DNA of 64,000 bases. It comes from Candidatus Gastranaerophilales bacterium. GTDB lineage: Bacteria > Cyanobacteriota > Vampirovibrionia > Gastranaerophilales > Gastranaerophilaceae. Position numbers and translations under genes: made by a program. Under the pieces are notes generated by a model that was given only the letters and a program-made list of their open reading frames with translations, was not told where the DNA came from and did no database searches. The stretch is from positions 42,912 to 106,911 of the forward strand of contig CALUYE010000006.1 of NCBI GenBank assembly GCA_944324945.1, written 5' to 3'. This document shows, in pieces, positions 52,442 through 61,886 of this stretch. Position 1 is the first letter of the stretch, and each line of letters begins with the position of its first letter.

Positions 52442-53395
52442 ATGGATAATATTAACAACATAAATAACTATATAAAAATAAATTACACAGGCGCAAATAT
52501 CGTTAAAAATAACAATATTGAAAACAATAACACACCCCAAAGGCAAAATTTTGAGCATGCGCCAAACAATACAATTATTTCAAAAGAAGCTGTATTTTTA
52601 TACGATATTCAAAACATCAAAATGACAAGAGAGCTGATTTTGAAATATATCCAAAGCCTTCTTAACATGCCTGATTCAATTGAAGAATTTTTTAATCAAT
52701 ACAACAAAGAAAGCGAAATTCAAAGTACGAACATAAATAAAAACGCCTTGATTATTATTAAAAATATATTAGATGTTGCAAAATTATCAGAATTTTTAGG
52801 CAAAAATTCAAAAATTGCATCTCAAAAAATCCTGCAAACAATATCTCAGGCGCTTAATTACGGAATATCAGACACAAGCCAATTAAGAGAAATTTTAACG
52901 ATTTTAAATACCATAGGACAAAACACAACGCAAATTCAAAACTATAATTCAATTAAAGAACTTTTGCTTTTGTATATCCCGATTAACCCGCAAGCTTTTG
53001 AAAAAGCATCAAACGACACTAAAGAAATAAAAGAAGAAGATAAAGAAAAAAACGAAAGCGAGTTTTCAATTCTTTTTGAAACAATTAACTTTTCAAACTT
53101 TATATGTAAAATCACTGATATATCGGGATTAATTTATATCAATTTATCCGTAATAAAAGATTTTCCCTGTAACTTTTTTCAAAAAATCATAAAAACCAAA
53201 ATTGCAAAAACAAATATAAAAACCATGCTTGAAGTTAACAATAAGCTTATAAAAAACGAAAAACAAAACAAAATTCAAAATTTTAAAATAGTTTCATCTA
53301 ACAAAGTTTCAATTAATACTTTAATGATATCAAAAATAATAATAGAAACCGTCTTTGAGATTGATAGAAACTATGCTGCAACCGAAGTTATTTGA
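52442..53395 (+). CDS. Hypothetical protein, Asn/Ile/Lys-rich
   Basis: A 317-residue protein. The first ~50 residues are low-complexity (N-N-I-N-N-Y). The middle is helical, with SLLNMPDSIEEFFNQY and LLLLYIPINPQAF. The last ~110 residues are beta-rich (FSILFETINFSNFICKITDI, then IYINLSVIKDFPCNFF). The general layout of a disordered start, then L-L-x-I-P, then a conserved beta domain faintly recalls the flagellar hook-length protein FliK, but no FliK signature can be shown. A TAAAAT box ends six bases before the ATG and there is no ribosome site. Stops overlap with the AsmA-like gene. Confidence 0.55.
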   Translation: MDNINNINNYIKINYTGANIVKNNNIENNNTPQRQNFEHAPNNTIISKEAVFLYDIQNIKMTRELILKYIQSLLNMPDSIEEFFNQYNKESEIQSTNINKNALIIIKNILDVAKLSEFLGKNSKIASQKILQTISQALNYGISDTSQLREILTILNTIGQNTTQIQNYNSIKELLLLYIPINPQAFEKASNDTKEIKEEDKEKNESEFSILFETINFSNFICKITDISGLIYINLSVIKDFPCNFFQKIIKTKIAKTNIKTMLEVNNKLIKNEKQNKIQNFKIVSSNKVSINTLMISKIIIETVFEIDRNYAATEVI

Positions 53396-56171
53396 TTTTT
53401 CTTAAGCTTGATAAGAAATTGTTATGTTCAATATCTCCTTCGACTTCCGTTAAAAATACCTGTGTATGGATTTCATCAACATCAATCTGAGGAAGATCTT
53501 TAAGTTCAAAAGAGTAATAATTTGCATCATTTCTTGAATTTAGCTGGACTTTATTTGCAAGAGCGTTTAAAGACAAGCTTCTTAAAAACGAGAATTTTGA
53601 TTTTGTCGATTGCGAAAATCTTGTATAGACTCTAAGAGACGCGTCATGGCGCTCCATATCAAACCTTCCTCGAATCAAAGCACTCAATGTCGGAGAATAG
53701 GATTTAATATTAATATGTTCCAAAATATTATTTTTAATTTTAATATCACCCTCAATTTTATCAAATTTTCCTTCAGGGATATTTACAATATCCATCAAAA
53801 TACCCGGATTAATCATTGCTATCGGGTTTCTGAAAACGGATACGATTTTCATTAAATATTCAACAAGTCCGATTTTACCAATCGTTCCATCATACACCAA
53901 AAACTGAACTTTTCCGTTCATTTTAAGGGATTTATCGGTATTAAGTTCAATCAGTCCTAAGGCTTTACCATCAATTTCTTTTTCAAGATTAAATAAAACT
54001 TTAGCTAAAAGGTTTGTATCAACATTTTTAACCCCGAGACGTACATAGTGTTTAAGATTTTTTAAATCGCTTTCAATTTTAAGAGTAGAAATCCCCTGCG
54101 CAATATTAAATTTATTTGATTGAATTTTCAATAAACCGTTTTTATCAAGGGTTAAATTTGCTTTGATATCAGAAAAAGTTAAATCTTTGTATTTTCCTTT
54201 TTCAAGAGAAAAATTACAATCTTCAATACGCACTAAATTCGTATTAAACATGTAATCATCATCTTGCTCTATATCTTCTTCCGATTCAATTTCATTATAT
54301 TCTTTTTCTTTTATGGTTTCATTTTGGGTTTTTGTTTGATTGTTTAAAGATTTTAAAAACCTTTCAACATCAACGCTGTCAAGTGCAAGAGTCAGATTTT
54401 TGATTGTATATGGAGGATATAGCTCATTTTTAATTTTACCGTTAAAGTCAAACTTAATTCTCTTAAATCCTCCCTTAGCATCAAGATTTATATAATCATT
54501 ATCCGTTTTTAAAACAGCACTTTTAATAAACATACGAGCCTGAGGAATAAGAGTTTTATTAATTACCATATCCGCATCTAAAACAGGAATATTATCTTTA
54601 AATTTAACATGTAAATTACCTTTAATTGTACCTTTTTTAAATGTTTTTGCTTTTGTAAATACGTTTAAAAGCTCACACGGCATCTCTCTTCCAAAAGAAA
54701 AACCGATATTATCTATTTTCCCGTCAAGCGTTGTTTTACCATCTATTATAACAACAGGGGTTAATTTTACGCCTTTGTTTATATTTTGAGAAATATAGTA
54801 ATTAATGTTTTTAATATCTAGATTATTGCCTTCAATATGAAAATCGCCTTTGATTGCCCTATCGAAATTAATTAATGATGATTTTTCACCTTTTTTTATG
54901 CTCAAATTAACACCTTTTGCAATTTTTGCAAGCCAGGTTACATCCATGATGTTATTTTTTGCTTTGTATAAAATCCTTGTGCCTGCAGGCTTTGAAATAT
55001 ATAAAGATGTACCTGCAATCAAAGGAGAAAGATAATCATTAAAAAATTCGTTTGTAATAACGGTATCTATTGTTATATTTGAATCAAAAGTTTTATAATA
55101 ATCTTTTATATCACCGTATACTTTTAGGGTATTGTTTTTATTTTTCCCGTAATACCCGGAGAGATTTTGAAAATCTATTTTATCTTTATAAATTACAATT
55201 TTACCTTTTTGAACATTCAAAGGAATATTCGATAAGTCCTTCAAATCGGCTTTTGTGTTGTCAATTAAAATATATCCGGATAAATCTCCGTTTTTATAAT
55301 CAACATCAAATACGACTTTGCCTGACGGATTTTTTAAAATTTTAAGATATTCTTCTCCCGAAGGAATAATAAAATCGCTGTTTATTATGTTAAATATGTC
55401 GGCTAATAAAAATTTATCCGATTTAGCACATATTGACAATTCTTCTTTATTCAATTTTGAATTTAAGAGTAATCTTGAATTGTTAATTAAAACTCTAAAA
55501 TTTTCAATTGTTAATTCATCTTCTTTAATTTTAATTTCATCTATGGTTGATGCTATGATATCAAGATATTGTTTATTATTTTTTGAAACAATTGCTTCAA
55601 AATTAAACCCGACACTTTTATAATCATTTTCATTATATATTTCAATATCGCACATCATAATATCCAAAAGGGTTTTATTTTGCACGAATGACAATTCAAA
55701 ATTATCCAATTTTGCATTAGCATCAAAAATATCAATCTTCCAATCAAAAGGTTTTACCTCTTGTTTTTGTTCTTGTTTTGGCAGTGCATCAATAAGCTCG
55801 TTAAGCTTAAAAATTAAAGATGATGCGTTAATGTAATTTAATTTTATTTCTTTATTTAAAATATTATTAAACGAAATCGAAGTGTCGAATTTTTCAAGAT
55901 TAATAATTGTTTCGTTTTTATTTTTCAGCGTCAATTTATCAACCGAAAAATCAAGTGTCGGTTTAAGATAGGTTCTAAGATTCGGATTTATTATTTCTAA
56001 ATCAAGTTTTAGTAAAGATTTAGTTATTTTTTGAGCCTGATTAATCGTAAAATCGGATTTTACTATTTTAGGAAGAAAAGTTAAATAAAATACTATTGTA
56101 AACACAATAAGTATAACAATAAAGCTTATTGATGATATTAAAAGCGTTAATCCTAATTTCTTCTTTGACAT
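53388..56171 (-). CDS. AsmA-like envelope protein
   Basis: A 927-residue protein from the ATG at 56171. One N-terminal membrane helix (about 6-30) is followed by a very long beta-rich region of repeated short strands. The C-terminal ~200 residues have the AsmA pattern, with LKMNGKVQFLVYDGTIGKIG, then IPEGKFDKIEGDIKIKNNIL and LSALIRGRFDME. AsmA/TamB/YhdP-type proteins bridge the periplasm and move phospholipids to the outer membrane, which supports a diderm envelope. An acidic low-complexity patch lies mid-protein. A TATAAT box ends seven bases before the ATG. Divergent from the WG-repeat gene. Confidence 0.82.
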   Translation of the reverse strand: MSKKKLGLTLLISSISFIVILIVFTIVFYLTFLPKIVKSDFTINQAQKITKSLLKLDLEIINPNLRTYLKPTLDFSVDKLTLKNKNETIINLEKFDTSISFNNILNKEIKLNYINASSLIFKLNELIDALPKQEQKQEVKPFDWKIDIFDANAKLDNFELSFVQNKTLLDIMMCDIEIYNENDYKSVGFNFEAIVSKNNKQYLDIIASTIDEIKIKEDELTIENFRVLINNSRLLLNSKLNKEELSICAKSDKFLLADIFNIINSDFIIPSGEEYLKILKNPSGKVVFDVDYKNGDLSGYILIDNTKADLKDLSNIPLNVQKGKIVIYKDKIDFQNLSGYYGKNKNNTLKVYGDIKDYYKTFDSNITIDTVITNEFFNDYLSPLIAGTSLYISKPAGTRILYKAKNNIMDVTWLAKIAKGVNLSIKKGEKSSLINFDRAIKGDFHIEGNNLDIKNINYYISQNINKGVKLTPVVIIDGKTTLDGKIDNIGFSFGREMPCELLNVFTKAKTFKKGTIKGNLHVKFKDNIPVLDADMVINKTLIPQARMFIKSAVLKTDNDYINLDAKGGFKRIKFDFNGKIKNELYPPYTIKNLTLALDSVDVERFLKSLNNQTKTQNETIKEKEYNEIESEEDIEQDDDYMFNTNLVRIEDCNFSLEKGKYKDLTFSDIKANLTLDKNGLLKIQSNKFNIAQGISTLKIESDLKNLKHYVRLGVKNVDTNLLAKVLFNLEKEIDGKALGLIELNTDKSLKMNGKVQFLVYDGTIGKIGLVEYLMKIVSVFRNPIAMINPGILMDIVNIPEGKFDKIEGDIKIKNNILEHINIKSYSPTLSALIRGRFDMERHDASLRVYTRFSQSTKSKFSFLRSLSLNALANKVQLNSRNDANYYSFELKDLPQIDVDEIHTQVFLTEVEGDIEHNNFLSSLRKIK

Positions 56172-56227
56172 ATTCAAAATTATATCATAAATTATTTGTT
56201 TAGGATGATTTATGATATTATGTTTAT

Positions 56228-57109
56228 ATGAAAATTAAATCACTTTTAATATGTTTAATATTTCTCTTTTTTAGCACTTTTTGCCGCGCTTTTTGCGCTG
56301 AAATCATTCAAACATACAGCGAAGACAACCTTTTTGGTTTAATTAAAGGTGATAAAAAAATAACGCAGCCGATATATTCAAAATTAATAAGATTAAAAGA
56401 TACCTCCTGGCTTTGTTTATATAAAAACAAATACGGAATTCTGTCAAACGAAGGAGAATTTTTGGTTGAACCTGAATTCACTCAGGCTCAAAGGCTTGTC
56501 GGAAAATTTGTTAAAATGGGTAAAAGAGGCAAATACTCCCTGTATGATGAAACAGGCAAGATGATAATTGATCATGAATACAGTTCGATTAACCTTTTGT
56601 TCGGGAGAATGTTTCTTGTATGCAAAAATTACAAATACGGTTTAATCAGTTTTGACGGCGACATTATCCTTGCTCCCGTTATGGATGACATATACATGCC
56701 AGAAGCAAACGTAATTAAATTACAATACGAGGGTCAATGGTATGAAATCGCCCAGGAAGGTAGGGAAACTTTTGAATTTCCAAAAGATTTAATGGATTTA
56801 ATGTATAGCGATGACAGTATATCGGTAACGCAACTTGTTAAAAATCCGATAGCAGGGACAGGTTACGGCATTGTAAGCTCAAGCGATTATTTGATTAAAC
56901 TTTTTTCTTCAATTTCGCCTGCCTACGAGCAAACCATTGACCAGCTTGTTTTAAATAACGGCGCGGACGCTGTTTCTATTTTAATGAAATGCTCCTGGCT
57001 TTTAAAATTCCCTTATATTTACGCAATTAATTATATTAACAACGTAAAAGCTCCAAATAACGGCCCGTTATCGGAAATTAAAATCAATATAAAAAACAAA
57101 ATGAAATAA
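56228..57109 (+). CDS. Secreted WG-repeat (KWG-like) protein
   Basis: A 293-residue protein with a signal peptide (hydrophobic to about residue 20, ending C-R-A-F-C-A). Repeats of 35-40 residues follow with the form K-Y-G-I/L-I/L-S-x-D/E-G-x-x-x-x-x-P (FGLIKGDKKITQPIYSKL; YGILSNEGEFLVEPEF; YSLYDETGKMIIDHEY; YGLISFDGDIILAPVM), the WG/KWG beta-repeat family. The C-terminal ~100 residues are helical and unrelated. A TATTAT box ends six bases before the ATG and no Shine-Dalgarno exists. Role unknown; such repeats usually form protein-binding propellers. Confidence 0.8.
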   Translation: MKIKSLLICLIFLFFSTFCRAFCAEIIQTYSEDNLFGLIKGDKKITQPIYSKLIRLKDTSWLCLYKNKYGILSNEGEFLVEPEFTQAQRLVGKFVKMGKRGKYSLYDETGKMIIDHEYSSINLLFGRMFLVCKNYKYGLISFDGDIILAPVMDDIYMPEANVIKLQYEGQWYEIAQEGRETFEFPKDLMDLMYSDDSISVTQLVKNPIAGTGYGIVSSSDYLIKLFSSISPAYEQTIDQLVLNNGADAVSILMKCSWLLKFPYIYAINYINNVKAPNNGPLSEIKINIKNKMK

Positions 57110-57110
57110 T

Positions 57111-58238
57111 TTATTTTAATTTTATTCTTGTTAATTTATCCGCTTCAAAAATTTCATCAAGCGAAGGATTAATAATGTTTTTAGTATCTTCTATTGTTTT
57201 AAATATTATTTTTTCAATATCTAAAAATTTAATCTCTCCTCTTAGAAATTTATAAACGGCAACCTCGTTTGCAGCGTTTAAGACCGTGTTCATAATTCCT
57301 CCTTTTTTGGCGCAATCAAGAGTTAATTTCAAAAGAGGGAATTTATCATAATCAGGTTTATAAAATTCAAGTTTTTGATTAAATATATCAAAACTGTCCG
57401 TTTTAATTCCTTCAACGCGTTTCGGGTAAGTCAAAGCGTATTGAATCGGAATATGCATTGATGCAACACCCATTTGCGCAATAAATGACCCGTCAACAAA
57501 TTCAACCATAGAATGAACAAGGCTTTGAGGGTGAATTACGACTTTGATATTTTCATAATCATAATCAAATAAATAATGCGCTTCAATAACTTCAAACCCT
57601 TTATTTACAAGAGTAGAGCAATCAATTGTTATTTTTTTACCCATGTTCCATCTCGGATGCTTTAGAGCATCTGATGCAGAAAATTTTTCCATATCCTTCC
57701 TTGAATTATTCAAAAAAGGCCCGCCTGACGCCGTTAGATATAAACGTTTTGAAAATTTATTATCAAAATCTCCAAGACACTGTAAAACAGCGCTGTGCTC
57801 CGAGTCAACGGGGATTATATTAATATTGTTTTCTTTAGCGATTTTTGAAACTATTTCCCCTGCCATAACAAGAGTTTCTTTGTTTGCAAGAGCAATTTGT
57901 TTTTTGTTTTTAATTGCTTCAATGGTAGCTCTAAGAGCAACCACTCCGTTTGTTGCAACCAAAAATATATCGTAGTTGCTTCTTTTAGCCAATTCAACAA
58001 GCCCGTCTATTCCATAGAGCACTTCTAAATTCTTAAATTCATCTTTAATTTCTTTTATGGATGAGCTGTCTTCAATGCAGACAACTTTTGGAGAATATTT
58101 TTTTATTTGTTCTTTTAAAAGTTTAATATTCTTGCCGCAAGAAAGAGCATAAACTCCATAATCATCTAATTTATCAATTACCTCAAGAGCCTGTGTTCCG
58201 ATTGAACCTGTCGAGCCTAAAATTACTACTTGTTTCAT
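57111..58238 (-). CDS. dxr: 1-deoxy-D-xylulose 5-phosphate reductoisomerase
   Basis: A 375-residue Dxr with the NADPH site ILGSTGSIGTQALEVI, LVATNGVVAL, ALANKETLVMAGE, the metal-binding VDSEHSAVLQCL (Asp and Glu ligands) and LTASGGPF. It catalyses the committed step of the MEP isoprenoid pathway. It lies two bases after the CxxC small protein, in a three-gene operon starting at 58907. ispG or the intramembrane protease RseP often follows in other bacteria, but here the strand changes. Confidence 0.96.
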   Translation of the reverse strand: MKQVVILGSTGSIGTQALEVIDKLDDYGVYALSCGKNIKLLKEQIKKYSPKVVCIEDSSSIKEIKDEFKNLEVLYGIDGLVELAKRSNYDIFLVATNGVVALRATIEAIKNKKQIALANKETLVMAGEIVSKIAKENNINIIPVDSEHSAVLQCLGDFDNKFSKRLYLTASGGPFLNNSRKDMEKFSASDALKHPRWNMGKKITIDCSTLVNKGFEVIEAHYLFDYDYENIKVVIHPQSLVHSMVEFVDGSFIAQMGVASMHIPIQYALTYPKRVEGIKTDSFDIFNQKLEFYKPDYDKFPLLKLTLDCAKKGGIMNTVLNAANEVAVYKFLRGEIKFLDIEKIIFKTIEDTKNIINPSLDEIFEADKLTRIKLK

Positions 58239-58240
58239 TT

Positions 58241-58564
58241 TTAATTATTTTCTTTTTGCTTATCTTTTTTAATAAAATCACAAAGAGCTTCAAGTCTTTT
58301 TTCTTCGGTTTTTTCCATGAATTCTTCAATGTTTTTAATTTTGTTTAATTTAAGCGCTGTTTCATACAACAAAACACAATCATTGCACAGTCTGTATTTT
58401 GAATATTGAATTGAACCTGCTAAGGGTTTTTCTTTTGCACATGCGCTGCAATCAAACATTTCAAACTCGCTATCGGGGTTTTCTTCAATATCATCAAGCT
58501 TCATTTGCCACACAACCTGCTGCATATCTTGAATTATCTTTTCATTGTTCATAATCGGTTTCAT
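58241..58564 (-). CDS. Small protein with a two-CxxC zinc-ribbon motif
   Basis: A 107-residue protein with Cys39-S-A-Cys42 and Cys60-N-D-Cys63 in a probable zinc ribbon (MFDCSACAKEKP ... YRLCNDCVLLYE), flanked by acidic and helical parts. The start overlaps the upstream gene by 23 bases and dxr follows after two bases. I know no named family. The ATG at 58564 is used; an internal ATG at 58552 is an alternative. Confidence 0.65.
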   Translation of the reverse strand: MKPIMNNEKIIQDMQQVVWQMKLDDIEENPDSEFEMFDCSACAKEKPLAGSIQYSKYRLCNDCVLLYETALKLNKIKNIEEFMEKTEEKRLEALCDFIKKDKQKENN

Positions 58565-58907
58565 CGTTTTCGCTGTTTAAACTTGTGAATATACCTTGCA
58601 TTATATTTTGAAAATCTTCATCTTGCAAGCATGAAGCACTTTTAAAAACTCTGTTTAAGGGAAGATTTTTATCATACCATCTTCTTTTATAATTTTGCGA
58701 ATATAACCCGAGCGCTCTTTCTACCCCGATGCTTATCGGTGCGTCGTTTAGTTCTCTTGAATTTATTTTTACCGCCTCAATTATTTTTAAAACTTCACGC
58801 GCAATATCATAATGAGATTGCAGGGACAACTGTTTTAAAATATTTAAAACATTATCCGCATAAGGCTTTGTGTCATACCATCTTTTATAAGAATAACTTT
58901 TATCCAT
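58542..58907 (-). CDS. Small helical hypothetical protein, first gene of the dxr operon
   Basis: A 121-residue soluble, mostly helical protein with two similar motifs, Y-K-R-W-Y-D-T-K-P (7-15) and Y-K-R-R-W-Y-D-K-N-L-P (73-83), and a conserved-looking core DNVLNILKQLSLQSHYDIAREV. No cysteine ligand set or membrane part. Function unknown. A TAAAAT box ends six bases before the ATG and no ribosome site is visible, so it probably heads a leaderless transcript for the dxr operon. Confidence 0.65.
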   Translation of the reverse strand: MDKSYSYKRWYDTKPYADNVLNILKQLSLQSHYDIAREVLKIIEAVKINSRELNDAPISIGVERALGLYSQNYKRRWYDKNLPLNRVFKSASCLQDEDFQNIMQGIFTSLNSENDETDYEQ

Positions 58908-58956
58908 ATTAAAATTTTAGCTTTATTTTAACCTTGTGGCAATTTTATTAATATTT

Positions 58957-60045
58957 TTACACATTTATAAATTCGCATAATATTTCATTAGAAACAACTA
59001 TCCCTTTTTTATTAAGCCTTATTATATTTTTTTCTTTTTCCATAAAACCAAGCGATATAAATTTATCAAATTCTTTTTTATATTTTTGATAAATATCAAT
59101 ATTATACTTATTATTTATATAATCGACATCAAGCCCTTCTTTTAATCTCAAATTCAAAAAAATTTCTTCTTCAATTTGAATTTCTTTATTTAATATTTCA
59201 TAATCGCGCTCAAGCGGGTTATTTATGTAATTTTTAAAATTAAAAGTATTCGTATATCGCATATTACCCGTAAATCCGCTTGCGCTTAAACCAAAACCGT
59301 AATAGTTTTTTCTTTTCCAGTATGAAATATTGTGTTTTGAATAATATTTTTCACAAAGAGCAAAATTTGAAAATTCATAATGTATAAATTTTTTATTTAA
59401 AATATTAAGCGCTGTTTCATACATATTTGCTTGAATATCCATGGATGGAAGATTTTTTGGAGGAAATTTATAAAAATAAGTTCCTTTCTCAATTTTTAAT
59501 CCGTACAAAGATATATGTTTAATATCAAAACCTAAAGAATAGTTAAGCTCCAAAATCCAATCGTCCGTGGTCTGGGAAGGTAGGCCATACATTAAATCAA
59601 TCGAATAATTATCGATATTTGCTTTTTTAAAGTTATCAAAAAGAACTAAAACATCTTTTTTTGTATGCAATCTCCCGATTTTATTTAACAAATCATCGCT
59701 AAAGCTCTGAACCCCCGCACTGAATCGATTTATTCCCATGTTTTTTAAATTTTTCAATTTTTGATATGAAATTAAATGAGGATTCAATTCAAGAGTAACT
59801 TCGGTTTTAGAAGATATATTAAAACAATTTAACAACCTTTCAAAATCAAATTCATTAAGCAACGAAGGAGTTCCTCCTCCAAAATAAAGAGTTTCTAATT
59901 TTTCATTTTTGTAAAAATGTTTAATTTCTTTAATTAAAGCATCTAAATATACATCTTTTAATTTTAACCCTTCAAACGAACAAAAAGAGCAGTACTTGCA
60001 CTTTTTTTCACAAAAAGGAATATGTATATAGACACAATTTATCAT
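58957..60045 (-). CDS. hemW: HemW-like radical SAM protein
   Basis: A 362-residue protein opening VYIHIPFCEKKCKYCSF, with Cys12-x3-Cys16-x2-Cys19 and a further Cys22. ETLYFGGGTPSLL and SAGVQSFSDDLLNKIGRLH follow, the hallmarks of HemW/HemN-family coproporphyrinogen-oxidase-like proteins. It lacks the N-terminal extension of true HemN, so heme-chaperone type HemW is more likely. A TATAAT box (60057-60052 on the minus strand) ends exactly six bases before the ATG, overlapping the promoter of the divergent SIS gene. Confidence 0.9.
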   Translation of the reverse strand: MINCVYIHIPFCEKKCKYCSFCSFEGLKLKDVYLDALIKEIKHFYKNEKLETLYFGGGTPSLLNEFDFERLLNCFNISSKTEVTLELNPHLISYQKLKNLKNMGINRFSAGVQSFSDDLLNKIGRLHTKKDVLVLFDNFKKANIDNYSIDLMYGLPSQTTDDWILELNYSLGFDIKHISLYGLKIEKGTYFYKFPPKNLPSMDIQANMYETALNILNKKFIHYEFSNFALCEKYYSKHNISYWKRKNYYGFGLSASGFTGNMRYTNTFNFKNYINNPLERDYEILNKEIQIEEEIFLNLRLKEGLDVDYINNKYNIDIYQKYKKEFDKFISLGFMEKEKNIIRLNKKGIVVSNEILCEFINV

Positions 60046-60051
60046 TTTTAC

Positions 60052-60059
60052 ATTATAAT
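60052..60059. promoter_or_regulatory. Overlapping divergent -10 boxes for hemW and the SIS gene
   Basis: The eight-base palindrome ATTATAAT contains a TATAAT on each strand. The minus-strand box ends six bases before the hemW ATG. The plus-strand box ends six bases before the ATG at 60066. Both genes lack a Shine-Dalgarno sequence. Confidence 0.6.
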
Positions 60060-60065
60060 ATGAAT

Positions 60066-61109
60066 ATGAGTTATATGATGGATGATGAGATAAAATCTCA
60101 AGTCGGTATTATTAAAAATTTAATCGATGAATTTTTTATCAATTACTGTATTAAAATTGATATTCCTTTGAAATTCAAACAAATTAAAATAATCGCAAGC
60201 GGTTCATCATTTAACGCTGCATACTTCGGCAAATATTTCTTTGAAAATACAGCCCAAACAGAAACAAGTATTGATTATGCAAGCGAATTTATAAATTCAA
60301 AATTCAGCGATTTTGATACAAAAGACACTCTTTATATCCTGATAAGCCAATCAGGAAACAGCAAAGACACTGTTTTAGCGATGGAAAAGCTTAAAAACAA
60401 AGGAGCCGTTACTCTTTGCATTACAAACAACAAAGAATCAATAATGTATCAAAAATGCGATTATAAAATTTTTATAAACGCAGGAATTGAAAAAGCGATT
60501 GCAGCCACAAAAACTTTCAGCGCAAGCGTTTTTATACTCTGGCTTCTGGCTCTCAAAAAAGCTCAAAACAACCCTGATTTTTCAAATGATGAAATTAAAA
60601 ACATTTATTCAATCCCTCCATCCTTAAATAATATCTTTGAAAATATCGAAAATTTCGATATGGCGCAAAAAATTCTATCCAAGCAAAAAGATTTTTCAAT
60701 TATAGGGCTTGGGGAATTATATCCTTTGTGCCGCGAAATGGCGCTTAAAATAAAAGAAATAAATTACATAAACGCAACAGCATACCCCATGGGAGAATTT
60801 ATCCACGGACACTATGCAATATTAAATAAATCAAAAGTACTTGTTATATTTTTAATCGGAGAAAAAAGCGAATTTGAACTTAATACAATTCAAAAAATCC
60901 TTAACTCCTACAAAACAAAAACAATTCTTGTGTCTGATGAATATCTTGACTTAAATTGCGATACTTTAGTTAAAATCCCCTCATGTCAATCAAAAATTGC
61001 ACTTTTATTGACTACGATAATATTTATACAGCTTCTTGCAATGAAAATCGCAATAAAATTAAAAAGAGACGTTGATAAACCAAAAGGGCTTCAAAAAATC
61101 GTAAAATAA
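60066..61109 (+). CDS. SIS-domain sugar-phosphate isomerase/deaminase (GlmS isomerase-like)
   Basis: A 347-residue protein with two SIS domains. IIASGSSFNAAYFGKYFFE and LYILISQSGNSKDTVLAME bind the sugar phosphate, and EKAIAATKTFSAS matches the E-x-x-V-A-S-T-K-x-F-x-x loop of GlmS. The glutaminase domain is missing, so it resembles NagB-II/AgaS-type glucosamine- or galactosamine-6-phosphate deaminases, or an isomerase. I set the start at 60066 because the TATAAT box ends six bases upstream; the in-frame ATG at 60060 touches that box. etfB follows after nine bases. Confidence 0.8.
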   Translation: MSYMMDDEIKSQVGIIKNLIDEFFINYCIKIDIPLKFKQIKIIASGSSFNAAYFGKYFFENTAQTETSIDYASEFINSKFSDFDTKDTLYILISQSGNSKDTVLAMEKLKNKGAVTLCITNNKESIMYQKCDYKIFINAGIEKAIAATKTFSASVFILWLLALKKAQNNPDFSNDEIKNIYSIPPSLNNIFENIENFDMAQKILSKQKDFSIIGLGELYPLCREMALKIKEINYINATAYPMGEFIHGHYAILNKSKVLVIFLIGEKSEFELNTIQKILNSYKTKTILVSDEYLDLNCDTLVKIPSCQSKIALLLTTIIFIQLLAMKIAIKLKRDVDKPKGLQKIVK

Positions 61110-61118
61110 GGAAATTAA

Positions 61119-61883
61119 ATGAATATAGTAGTTTGCATTAAACAAGTTCCCGATGTTGACGACATTAAATGGACAAAAGAAAATAATTTAGACAGATCTC
61201 AAATGTTATCCAAAATAAATCTTTATGATGATTGGGCGCTTAATTGCGCAATAAAAATAAAAAACCAATTTAAAAATGTTAATTTAACTGCCGTTTCAAT
61301 GGGCCCCATGCAGGCTCTTGAAGTTCTTCAATATGCATTAGCTAAAGGTGCTACGCGCGCCATACTTTTGTCTGATAAATTTTTTTCCGCATCGGATACT
61401 TTAATAACAGCAGATGTTTTAGCCCGCGCCATTAAAAAATTTGTCCCCGATTTTGATATAATTATAACGGGACAAATGGCGCAAGACGGCGACACCGCGC
61501 AAGTTCCCGTAAGCTTAGCACAAAAACTTAATATTGTTGATTTAATATACACACAAAAAATAATAAACGCCGATAAAAATACCGTTAGTGTTAATCAAAA
61601 AATCGAAAATAAAATCAATGTTCTTGAAACAAAAACTCCCTGTTTAATTGCAATTAACGATAAACAGGAAGGATGCACGCCCAAAATTGAAGACTATATC
61701 CGAGCTCAAAATAAACAAATTGAAATCTATGGTGCAGAAGATTTAAATTTATCAAAAGAACAAACAGGGCTTATTGCTTCTCCTACAATGGTTTATAGAG
61801 CTTACAGACCAAAAAGCGAAAGAGAAGCCGAATTAATCAATGAAAACATTGTTGATAAATTAAGTGAATTTTTAAAAGGATGA
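61119..61883 (+). CDS. etfB: Electron transfer flavoprotein beta subunit
   Basis: A 254-residue EtfB/FixA: the start MNIVVCIKQVPDV and the AMP-binding TAVSMGPMQALEVLQYALAKGA and TGQMAQDGDTAQVPVSLAQKL segments are family signatures. AAGGAA precedes the ATG. It pairs with etfA three bases downstream. EtfAB shuttles electrons between acyl-CoA or other dehydrogenases and the quinone or ferredoxin pool. No dehydrogenase or EtfQO/FixC is nearby. Whether it bifurcates cannot be seen here. Confidence 0.93.
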   Translation: MNIVVCIKQVPDVDDIKWTKENNLDRSQMLSKINLYDDWALNCAIKIKNQFKNVNLTAVSMGPMQALEVLQYALAKGATRAILLSDKFFSASDTLITADVLARAIKKFVPDFDIIITGQMAQDGDTAQVPVSLAQKLNIVDLIYTQKIINADKNTVSVNQKIENKINVLETKTPCLIAINDKQEGCTPKIEDYIRAQNKQIEIYGAEDLNLSKEQTGLIASPTMVYRAYRPKSEREAELINENIVDKLSEFLKG

Positions 61884-61886
61884 TAC

